Shown in pieces: positions 9,348 through 19,398 of a stretch of DNA of 47,699 nt. Numbering within the stretch: position 1 is the first letter of the stretch; each line of letters begins with the position of its first letter. Below the pieces are notes generated by a model. It worked only from the letters and a program-made list of their open reading frames with translations, made no database searches and had not been told where the DNA came from. The position numbers and the translations under genes were made by a program. The DNA is from Aquabacterium sp. (GTDB lineage: Bacteria > Pseudomonadota > Gammaproteobacteria > Burkholderiales > Burkholderiaceae_C): contig JARXAJ010000066.1 of assembly GCA_029865965.1 (NCBI GenBank), positions 1 to 47,699 of the forward strand, written 5' to 3'.

Positions 9348-10460
9348 TCAGGCGGGGCTGGTGGGGATGCCCATCTCGTGCAAGGTCTCGCCCACGGCGT
9401 TGACCGCCTGCTGCATCTCCAGGCTGCCGATGGCGCCGATGCAGCCCACGCGGAAGGTGTCCACCGTCGTCAGCTTGCCCGGGTAGAGCATGAAGCCGCG
9501 CCGCTTGGCCGCCTGGTAGAAGCGCTGGAAGTCATAGGCCGGGTGCGCCGGCGCATGGAAGGTGACGATGATCGGCGCCTGGTGGTCGGGCTTCAGGAAG
9601 GGCTTGAGGCCCAGCTGGCGCATGCCGCCAATCAGGGTGGCGCAGTTGGCGGCATAACGCGCCAGCCGGGCGGGCTGGCCGCCTTCCTCGACAAACTGGC
9701 TGATGGCCTCGGCCAGCGCCACCACCACATGGGTGGGCGGGGTGAAGCGCCACTGGCCGGTTTTTTCCATGTACTGGTGCTGGTCGTGCAGGTCCATCGC
9801 CAGGCTCTGGCTGTTGCCGGCGCAGCCGGCCAGCACCGCCTGGCGGATGAACACGAAGCCCATGCCCGGCACGCCTTCCAGGCACTTGCCGCTGGCGGCC
9901 ACCAGGGCGTCGAAGCGCACCGTGCGGGCGTCGATGGGCAGCGCCGCAAAGCTGCTCATCGCATCGACGATCAGGCCCTTGCCGTGGCGTTCACACACCG
10001 CCGCCACATCGGCCAGCGGGTTCTCGACGCCGGCACCGGTCTCGCAGTGGATCAGCACCACATGGGTGATGCTGGCATCGGTGCGCAGGCGCGCGTCCAG
10101 CACGGCGGGCGACACCGGGGCATCTTCGGCAAAAGCCACGGTGCTGACGCGCCGGCCCATCATCTGGGTCAGCTTGCCGGCGCGTTTGCAGTAGGCGCCG
10201 TTGTCCAGCACCAGCACATGGCCGTCCTTGGGCACCACCGTGGCCACCGCGGCTTCCACGCTGAAGGTGCCACTGCCCTGCAGCGGCACCACCACATGCG
10301 TGCCGTGGCCGTGCACGATGTCGAGCAGGCGGCTGCGCACGCCGGCCGTCACCGCGTTGAAGTCGGCGTCCCATGATCCCCAGTCGTGCAGCATCGCCAG
10401 CTTGGTGCGCAGCGTGGTCGTCAGCGGGCCGGGGGTAAGCAGGATGCGGTCGCGGTCCAT
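9348..10460 (-). CDS. phnW: 2-aminoethylphosphonate:pyruvate transaminase
   Basis: The track ORF begins at 10547; the protein clearly begins at [15 protein letters not shown] (ATG at 10460), giving 370 aa. The PLP-lysine motif reads [16 protein letters not shown], matching the PhnW pattern SANKCIQGVPGFGFV. Other blocks are [28 protein letters not shown] and [13 protein letters not shown]. PhnW converts AEP and pyruvate to phosphonoacetaldehyde and alanine in the cytoplasm, the first step of AEP breakdown. The gene lies 16 nt after phnU and 31 nt before eutB. No phosphonoacetaldehyde hydrolase gene (phnX) is visible, so the aldehyde is presumably oxidised by PhnY and then cleaved by PhnA, both encoded divergently. 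Confidence 0.95.
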   Translation of the reverse strand: MDRDRILLTPGPLTTTLRTKLAMLHDWGSWDADFNAVTAGVRSRLLDIVHGHGTHVVVPLQGSGTFSVEAAVATVVPKDGHVLVLDNGAYCKRAGKLTQMMGRRVSTVAFAEDAPVSPAVLDARLRTDASITHVVLIHCETGAGVENPLADVAAVCERHGKGLIVDAMSSFAALPIDARTVRFDALVAASGKCLEGVPGMGFVFIRQAVLAGCAGNSQSLAMDLHDQHQYMEKTGQWRFTPPTHVVVALAEAISQFVEEGGQPARLARYAANCATLIGGMRQLGLKPFLKPDHQAPIIVTFHAPAHPAYDFQRFYQAAKRRGFMLYPGKLTTVDTFRVGCIGAIGSLEMQQAVNAVGETLHEMGIPTSPA

Positions 10461-10476
10461 CAGTGTGTCTCCATGG

Positions 10477-12180
10477 TCATGTTCTCCAGGCCTGGTTCTT
10501 CTTTTCCACCATCCAGGCCAGCGCGCTGAAGGCCAGCATCGCCACACTGGATGCGGCCGTGATCAGCACCGCGCAGGCGGCGGCCGCGCCCATCTCGCCT
10601 GCTTCGTCAAGGTTCAGGATGGCGATCGCCGCCACCTTGGTCTCGGGCGCATACAGGAACACCACCGCCGAGATGGTGGTCATCGCGTTGATGAAGAAGT
10701 AGCGGGCAATGTCGATGATCGCCGGCGTGCAGATCGGCAGCGTCACCCGCCGCAGCGTCACCCACCACGGCACCTTCAGGCTGGCGGACACGGCCTCGAA
10801 CTCGGCATCCAGCGCCTTCAGGGCCGTCACGGCGGTGAGGTGGCCGGTGGTGTAGAAGTGGGCGATGGTGCAGACGGTCAGCAGCGCCATCGTGTGGTAC
10901 AGCCCGCCCATCGGGTTGCCCGGGGCGTTGAAGAAGAAGATGTAGCCCAGGCCCAGCACCAGGCCCGGCACGGCCATCGGCAGCATGGCCAGCAGGCGCA
11001 CGGCGCTTCTCAGCGGGCTGGCGCCCTGGGTCTTTTCCAGCAGGTAGGCGCCTGCAAACACCAGGGCGGTGCCGAACACGGCCGTGCCTGCGGCCATGGT
11101 CAGGCTGTTGACGAAGGCGGTGCCCACCTCGGCATCGACCAGGCCCAGGGTGTAGTGCTTGAGCGTGGGCGCCAGGTTGTAGGGCCAGAAGCTGGCCAAC
11201 GAGGCAAACACCGCCATGCCCATCATCGCCAGCACCAGGGCGGCGATCAGCAGGCAGTACAGCGTGGCCAGGCTGTCGCGCCAGGGCTTGGCCGCCGGGC
11301 GGTAGGGCACGGCGCGGGCGGTCAGCAGCGCGGTCTGTCGGCCGGCTACCCAGCGGTCGACCGCGAAGGTGAGCACCGCCGGGGCCAGCAGCAGCAGGGC
11401 CACCACCGCACCACGCTGGAAGTCTTGCTGGCCGATGACCAGCTTGAACACATCGGTGGCCAGCATGTTGAAGTTGCCGCCGATCACCTTGGGGATGCCG
11501 AAGTCGGTGATCACCAGGGTGAAGCTGACCAGCGCGGCCGAGATCAGCCCGTACTTGGCGCCCGGCAGGGTGATGGTGAAAAAGCGCCGCAGCGGCCGTG
11601 TGCCCATGGCGGCGGCGGCCTCGTACAGCCGGCCGTCGGCCGCGCCCAGCGCGGTGATCAAAATCATCAGCGCATGCGGAAACACCGCAAAACACTCGGC
11701 CACCACGACGCCGGGTGCACCGTAGATCTGGGCGATGCCCACGGCCTGCATCGCATCCTTGAGCACGCCCTGGTTGCCGAACCAGTAGATCAGCGAGATG
11801 GCCGACAGCAGGCTGGGCGCCAGCAGCGGCAGCAGGGTGATGCCGCGGAACAGGGGCTTCAGGCGCATGCGGCTGCGCTGCAGCGCATAGGCAAAACCGA
11901 AGGCCAGCGGGATGACGATCACGGTGACCAGGGCCGACACCCACAGGCTGTTGACCAGCGACTGCAGCAGCGCCGGCGTGCGCGCATAGGCGATGAAGTT
12001 GGCCAGGCCGACGAAGCGGCCGCCGGCGTCTTCCAGCGCCTGCAGCAGGATGGCCGCCAGCGGTGCGGCCAGAAAAGCCAGCAGCAGCAGCAGCACGACT
12101 GCCAGCCCCGCATGGGCCACGCGCTGCCTTGGGTCCACCCGCTGCTGCAGTTTGGGGGCGATGCGCACGCCTGCCGTCAT
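10477..12180 (-). CDS. phnU: double-domain ABC permease for 2-aminoethylphosphonate
   Basis: About 567 aa from the ATG at 12180; the track's 12195 start is a TTG inside the end of phnT. The protein holds two FbpB-like permease halves in one chain, each with about six membrane segments. The conserved loops are [21 protein letters not shown] in the first half and [19 protein letters not shown] in the second. The length and fusion match the PhnU2 (AepW-like) permease of the phnS2-T2-U2 type importer rather than the separate PhnU and PhnV proteins of Salmonella. It forms the inner-membrane channel with PhnT and receives AEP from PhnS. It starts 7 nt downstream of the phnT stop. Confidence 0.88.
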   Translation of the reverse strand: MTAGVRIAPKLQQRVDPRQRVAHAGLAVVLLLLLAFLAAPLAAILLQALEDAGGRFVGLANFIAYARTPALLQSLVNSLWVSALVTVIVIPLAFGFAYALQRSRMRLKPLFRGITLLPLLAPSLLSAISLIYWFGNQGVLKDAMQAVGIAQIYGAPGVVVAECFAVFPHALMILITALGAADGRLYEAAAAMGTRPLRRFFTITLPGAKYGLISAALVSFTLVITDFGIPKVIGGNFNMLATDVFKLVIGQQDFQRGAVVALLLLAPAVLTFAVDRWVAGRQTALLTARAVPYRPAAKPWRDSLATLYCLLIAALVLAMMGMAVFASLASFWPYNLAPTLKHYTLGLVDAEVGTAFVNSLTMAAGTAVFGTALVFAGAYLLEKTQGASPLRSAVRLLAMLPMAVPGLVLGLGYIFFFNAPGNPMGGLYHTMALLTVCTIAHFYTTGHLTAVTALKALDAEFEAVSASLKVPWWVTLRRVTLPICTPAIIDIARYFFINAMTTISAVVFLYAPETKVAAIAILNLDEAGEMGAAAACAVLITAASSVAMLAFSALAWMVEKKNQAWRT

Positions 12181-12187
12181 GGATGGG

Positions 12188-13249
12188 TCAGGCAAACACC
12201 CGCAGCCGCTCGGGCAGCAGCTTCAGCGGCAGCGTGGCGCCCACGTCCAGCGCCTGCTCCGACAGGAAGTTCAGCGACAGCACCACCTTCAGCGCGTGGT
12301 TGCCCAGCGCGGCGGCCTGCACCGTCACCAGGCAATAGGCGCCGAGGAATTCAACGGCCTGGATCTGCGCGGCGAAGACATGCGGCTCACCCGGGGCGAT
12401 GGGCCGGGCCAGCACGTCCTCGGGCCGCAGGTAGACGCTGACATCGCGCCCGGCCGCCATGCCGTGCTCCACCGGCACCTGGTGCTGGCCGATCTGCAGC
12501 GCGCCGCCGTCGGCCGTGCGCGCGGGCAGGGTGTTGATGCGGCCGACGAAGTCGGCCACGAAGGCGCTGGCCGGCTCACGGTAGACCTGCAGCGGTGTGC
12601 CCACCTGCTCGATCACGCCATGGTTCATCACCACGATGCGGTCGGCCACGCTCAGCGCCTCTTCCTGGTCATGGGTGACCATGATGGTGGTCACGCCCAG
12701 CTGGCGTTGCAGGCGCTTGATCTCCTGGCGCAGCTGCACCCGCACGATGGCGTCGAGTGCCGACAGCGGCTCGTCCAGCAGCAGCAGGCCGGGCGCCGTG
12801 GCCAGCGCCCGCGCCAGCGCAATGCGCTGCTGCTGCCCGCCCGACAGCTGCGCGGGGTACTTGCCCTCGCTGCCGGGCAAGCCCACCAGGGCCACCAGCT
12901 CGCGCACCCGTGCGGTGGTCTGCGCCCTGGGCGCCTTGCGGTTCACCAGGCCGTAAGCCACGTTGTCGGCCACGCTCAGGTTGGGGAACAGCGCATACGA
13001 CTGGAAAACGATGCCGTAGTCACGCTGCGCCGGGGGCAGGGTGGAGATGTCGCGCCCGCCCTGGCGGATGTGGCCGGCGGTCTGGCCTTCCAGCCCTGCA
13101 ATGATGCGCAGCAGCGTGGTCTTGCCGCAACCCGACGGCCCCAGGAAGCAGATGAACTCGCCCTGCGCAATCTGCAGGTCGATGCCCTGCAAGGCCTGGA
13201 AGCTGCCGAACGCCTTGGTGATGCCTTCCAGCTGGAGGTAGGTGTCCAC
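12188..13249 (-). CDS. phnT: 2-aminoethylphosphonate ABC transporter ATPase
   Basis: A 353-aa ATPase of the PotA/FbpC type with Walker A GPSGCGKTT near residue 37, Q-loop VFQSYALFP, signature LSGGQQQRIALARAL, Walker B LLLLDEPLSALD and H-loop TMVTHDQEEAL. The C-terminal TOBE-like regulatory domain covers about 245-353. The likely start is GTG (13249), since the conserved YLQLEGITKAFG begins four codons in. It lies 18 nt from phnS and 7 nt from phnU, so the three form one transport operon. Assignment to AEP rests on the linked phnS and phnW. Confidence 0.88.
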   Translation of the reverse strand: MDTYLQLEGITKAFGSFQALQGIDLQIAQGEFICFLGPSGCGKTTLLRIIAGLEGQTAGHIRQGGRDISTLPPAQRDYGIVFQSYALFPNLSVADNVAYGLVNRKAPRAQTTARVRELVALVGLPGSEGKYPAQLSGGQQQRIALARALATAPGLLLLDEPLSALDAIVRVQLRQEIKRLQRQLGVTTIMVTHDQEEALSVADRIVVMNHGVIEQVGTPLQVYREPASAFVADFVGRINTLPARTADGGALQIGQHQVPVEHGMAAGRDVSVYLRPEDVLARPIAPGEPHVFAAQIQAVEFLGAYCLVTVQAAALGNHALKVVLSLNFLSEQALDVGATLPLKLLPERLRVFA

Positions 13250-13267
13250 GGGTTGCAGCGAAGGGGC

Positions 13268-14308
13268 TTACTTCCTGGGCTCGCTCTTGGCGTTGTAGCG
13301 CTTGGTCCATTCGGCCAGCACGCGTTCACGGCTATCGGCGGCCACGGTGAAGTCCATCTTCACCAGGCGGGCCTCGTAGTCCTTGGGCACGTTGGCCAGC
13401 GGTGCAGCCACGCCGGGCTGGGCGGTGATGGCGAAGTTCTTGCCGTACAGCAGCATCGCGTCCTTGCTGCTGGCCCAGTCGGCCAACTTCTTCGCGGCGT
13501 CGAGCTTCTTGGTGCCCTTGTGGATGGCGAAGGCTTCCAGGTCCCAACCCAGGCCTTCCTTCGGGAACACCAGGTCGATCGGCGCGCCCTTGGCCTTGTT
13601 GGCATTGGCGCGGTATTCGAAGCTGATGCCCACCACGTATTCACCGGCGGCAGCCATGTTGCAGGGCTTGCTGCCGCTGTGGGTGTACTGGCCGATGTTC
13701 TCGTGCAGGCCGTCCATGTACTTCCAGCCACCGCCCTTGCCGTTGTCGTCGCCCCACAACGTGAGCCAGGCGGTCACGTCGAAGAAGCCGGTGCCCGAGC
13801 TGGCCGGGTTGGGCATCACGATCTGGCCCTTGTAGGCGGGCTTGAGCAGGTCCTTCCAGGTCTCGGGCTTGGGGATGTTCTTCTTCGCGGCTTCTACCGT
13901 GTTGAAGCAGATGGTGGCGCCCCACACGTTCATGCCGAACCAGGCGGGCGGGTTCTTCTTGTCGCGGTACTGCGACATGATGGCGTCGAGGTTGATCGGC
14001 CTGAAGGGCTCGAGCATGCCGTTCTTGTCGAGCAGCGCCAGGCTGCTGGCGGCCACGCCCATCACCGCGTCGGCCTGGGGGTTGGCCTTCTCGGCCAGCA
14101 GCTTGGCGGTGATGACACCGGTGCTGTCACGCACCCACTTGATGTCGATGTCGGGGTTCACCTTGTTGAAGCCTTCCTGGTAGGCCTTGAGCTGGTCGGT
14201 CTCCAGGGCGGTGTAGACCAGCAGCTGGGTCTTCTGGGCCAGGGCAGGGCCGGCGGCCAGGGTCAGCAGGGCGGCAGCGGCCAGGGCTAGGCGACGCGGC
14301 ATGGGCAT
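13268..14308 (-). CDS. phnS: 2-aminoethylphosphonate ABC transporter periplasmic binding protein
   Basis: The track start (14386) is upstream of the real one. An ATG at 14308 is preceded by GGAG about 8 nt away and opens a signal peptide (MPMPRRLALAAAALLTLAAGPALA-QK). The mature part begins TQLLVYTALETDQLKAYQEGF, followed by VMGVAASSLALLDK, NVWGATICFNT, VMPNPASSGTGFFDVTAWL and VGISFEYRANANKAKG, all typical of the PhnS2/AepX-like group of iron-type binding proteins adapted to AEP. About 346 aa. It is the first gene of the minus-strand operon; 176 nt separate it from divergent phnR, and that gap holds candidate PhnR and PhoB sites. Confidence 0.9.
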   Translation of the reverse strand: MPMPRRLALAAAALLTLAAGPALAQKTQLLVYTALETDQLKAYQEGFNKVNPDIDIKWVRDSTGVITAKLLAEKANPQADAVMGVAASSLALLDKNGMLEPFRPINLDAIMSQYRDKKNPPAWFGMNVWGATICFNTVEAAKKNIPKPETWKDLLKPAYKGQIVMPNPASSGTGFFDVTAWLTLWGDDNGKGGGWKYMDGLHENIGQYTHSGSKPCNMAAAGEYVVGISFEYRANANKAKGAPIDLVFPKEGLGWDLEAFAIHKGTKKLDAAKKLADWASSKDAMLLYGKNFAITAQPGVAAPLANVPKDYEARLVKMDFTVAADSRERVLAEWTKRYNAKSEPRK

Positions 14309-14367
14309 GTGGGGTTCTCCGTTGGTCATGGTTAGGGGCAAAAACCGCTGAGCATGTGCTGGCGTGC

Positions 14368-14385
14368 ATGACAGCACGATGACCA
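14368..14385 (-). promoter_or_regulatory. candidate PHO box upstream of phnS
   Basis: Read on the minus strand, two heptamers TGGTCAT and CTGTCAT lie 11 nt apart (4-nt spacer). The enteric PhoB site is two CTGTCAT-like direct repeats with the same 11-nt period, so 12 of 14 positions fit. The site is about 60-77 nt before the phnS ATG. Pi-starvation control of AEP uptake would make sense, but no -10 of quality sits at the expected distance. Confidence 0.4.
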
Positions 14386-14403
14386 CGCTGCCCGCGTTGA
14401 TTC

Positions 14404-14433
14404 ATCTTGGCCCAGCGTTCGATCGCCTGTCAA
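14404..14433 (-). promoter_or_regulatory. candidate sigma70-type promoter for phnS
   Basis: On the minus strand a perfect -35 TTGACA (14428-14433) is followed after 18 nt by CAAGAT (14404-14409) as a weak -10. It would give a leader of about 90 nt before the phnS ATG. The adjacent palindrome at 14444-14459 lies just upstream of this -35. Confidence 0.4.
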
Positions 14434-14443
14434 TGGATTTCGT

Positions 14444-14459
14444 AGATTGTTGACAATCT
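14444..14459. promoter_or_regulatory. phnR operator: perfect palindrome, candidate PhnR (GntR/FadR-type) operator
   Basis: AGATTGT-TG-ACAATCT is a perfect 7-bp inverted repeat with a 2-bp centre in the phnS/phnR divergent gap. FCD-type GntR regulators typically bind short palindromes with TNGT...ACNA cores, which this contains (TTGT..ACAA). It overlaps the TTGACA -35 of the phnR promoter (14450-14455) and abuts the phnS -35, so one bound dimer could control both directions. Confidence 0.6.
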
Positions 14460-14478
14460 GCTATTTGGCGCGTCCAAT
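14450..14478 (+). promoter_or_regulatory. candidate phnR promoter overlapping the operator
   Basis: TTGACA (14450-14455), a 17-nt spacer and a weak TCCAAT (14473-14478). Transcription would start about at the phnR ATG (14485), and no Shine-Dalgarno precedes that ATG, so a leaderless or nearly leaderless mRNA is possible. Overlap with the palindrome predicts autoregulation. Confidence 0.4.
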
Positions 14479-14484
14479 GCCTGC

Positions 14485-17933
<3,449 letters not shown>

Positions 17934-17952
17934 CGCCGCAGGAGAGATCGGC

Positions 17953-18498
17953 ATGTTGCGCATCGACACCATCGAAGCCATCTTCCTGCGCCGTGGCGGC
18001 GAGCAGTACAGCGGCGAGCCGGTCACCCAGCTGCAGCATGCCCAGCAGGCGGCCACGCTGGCCGAGGCCGAGGGCGCCGACGACGAACTGGTGACCGCCG
18101 CCCTGCTGCACGACCTGGGCCATCTGGTGCAAGACCTGGGCGACACGCCCAGCCTGCGTGGCGTGGATGATCTGCACCAGTTCATCGCCATTCCGTTCCT
18201 GCGCGGCCTGTTCAGTGACCGGGTGCTGGGCGCGGTGCAGGGCCATGTGGATGCCAAGCGCTGGCTGTGTGCCACCCGGCCCGGCTACCTGCAGGCGCTG
18301 TCGGCCGATTCGCAGCGCAGCCTGGTGCTGCAGGGCGGGGTGTTCGATGCGGCGCAGGCGGCCACCTTCATCGCCAGGCCGGGTGCACAAGAAGCGGTGC
18401 GCCTGCGCCTGTGGGACGACCAGGCCAAGAGCGCCACCATGCTGACCCCGCCGCTGGCGCACTTCATTGCGCGGGCCCGGCGCTGCGCGCTTTGCTGA
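17953..18498 (+). CDS. phosphonate-operon HD-domain oxygenase (PhnZ-like)
   Basis: A 181-aa HD-superfamily protein preceded by AGGAGA. Metal ligands are visible in QLQHAQQAA (first His), ALLHDLGHLV (HD) and later QGHVDAKRWL. A Tyr-X-X-Glu pair (YSGE, near residue 19) sits just before the first His, as in PhnZ, where Tyr24/Glu27 gate and bind the hydroxylated AEP substrate. The protein matches the phosphonate-operon-associated HD family. PhnZ-type mixed-valent di-iron oxygenases cleave (R)-1-hydroxy-AEP to glycine and phosphate after hydroxylation by PhnY*. No such 2-oxoglutarate hydroxylase lies in the window. The stop overlaps the start region of the next gene. Confidence 0.85.
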   Translation: MLRIDTIEAIFLRRGGEQYSGEPVTQLQHAQQAATLAEAEGADDELVTAALLHDLGHLVQDLGDTPSLRGVDDLHQFIAIPFLRGLFSDRVLGAVQGHVDAKRWLCATRPGYLQALSADSQRSLVLQGGVFDAAQAATFIARPGAQEAVRLRLWDDQAKSATMLTPPLAHFIARARRCALC

Positions 18499-19385
18499 CG
18501 CCGACGCTGACACCAGACCTCACCTGGCCGGTGGTGCTGGCCGTGCTGCTGGGCGCCGCCTTGCATGCGCTGTGGAATGCGCTGGTCAAAAGCAGCGGAG
18601 ACAAGCCGCTGGACACCGCCCTGGTGCACCTGCTGGGCGCCCTGATCGCGCTGCCGCTGCTGTTGATCGTCGGCCTGCCCGGGCCGGCCGGGCTGCCCTA
18701 CATCGCCGCGTCGCTGGTCATCCACGTCGGCTACTACACCGCGCTGGCTGGCGCCTACCAGCATGGCGACCTGGGGCTGACCTACCCCATCATGCGTGGC
18801 TTTGCGCCGCTGCTGGTGGCCCTGGGCAGCAGCAGCCTGATCGGCGAGACCCTCAGCCCGGCGGCCTGGGCCGGTGTCATCGGCATCACCACCGGCGTGG
18901 CACTGGTGGGCCTGGCCAGGCCGGGCGAGGCCTTGAACCACCGCAAGGCGCTGTTGTTCGCCTTCGCCAACGCCGGCATCATCGCCGCTTACACCGTGGT
19001 CGATGGCCTGGGCGTGCGGGCCGAAGTGGCCGCCGGCGGCAACGCGCTGCGCTATGTGCTGCTGCTGTTCGTGCTGGACGGCATCGCCTACCCGCTGCTG
19101 GTGTGGCTGCGGCGCGGGCCTGCCGGGCGCGCCCACATCCTGGCCTATGCGCGCGGGCGCTGGCCGCTGGCGGCCGTGGGCGGGGCCGCCTCCATTGGCA
19201 GTTATGCGATTGCGTTGTGGGCGATGACACGCGCCCCGGTGGCCAGCGTGGCAGCGCTGCGCGAGACCTCGGTGCTGTTTGCAGCGGTGCTGGGCACCCT
19301 GCTGCTGAAAGAGACGTTCGGCCTGCAGCGCGCCATCGGCACGGTGGTGATCGTGGCTGGCGTGGTGGCCTTGCGCATCGGATGA
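18492..19385 (+). CDS. DMT-superfamily (EamA) transporter
   Basis: About 297 aa with roughly ten hydrophobic segments and two EamA repeats. Conserved text includes LHALWNALVKSSGD near the N-terminus, LTYPIMRGFAPLLVALGSS closing repeat 1, and ASIGSYAIALWAM plus ALRETSVLFAAVLG in repeat 2. The track ORF is extended upstream through the HD gene. No ATG is available in the right place, so a TTG at 18492 overlapping the HD stop is proposed, with GTG at 18531 as the alternative. It is probably an inner-membrane exporter or importer of a small metabolite. Tight spacing places it in the phnR-A-Y operon, so it could move AEP, a methylated AEP or a product, but the substrate is not visible. Confidence 0.85.
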   Translation: MLTPTLTPDLTWPVVLAVLLGAALHALWNALVKSSGDKPLDTALVHLLGALIALPLLLIVGLPGPAGLPYIAASLVIHVGYYTALAGAYQHGDLGLTYPIMRGFAPLLVALGSSSLIGETLSPAAWAGVIGITTGVALVGLARPGEALNHRKALLFAFANAGIIAAYTVVDGLGVRAEVAAGGNALRYVLLLFVLDGIAYPLLVWLRRGPAGRAHILAYARGRWPLAAVGGAASIGSYAIALWAMTRAPVASVAALRETSVLFAAVLGTLLLKETFGLQRAIGTVVIVAGVVALRIG

Positions 19386-19398
19386 AGGAGACCCGGGC

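Noticed and set aside
10201-14290. Very long plus-strand ORFs (746 and 765 codons) opposite phnU, phnT and phnS
   Set aside because: Low-complexity His/Gln/Arg/Gly composition typical of high-GC antisense frames; the minus-strand genes have clear domains.
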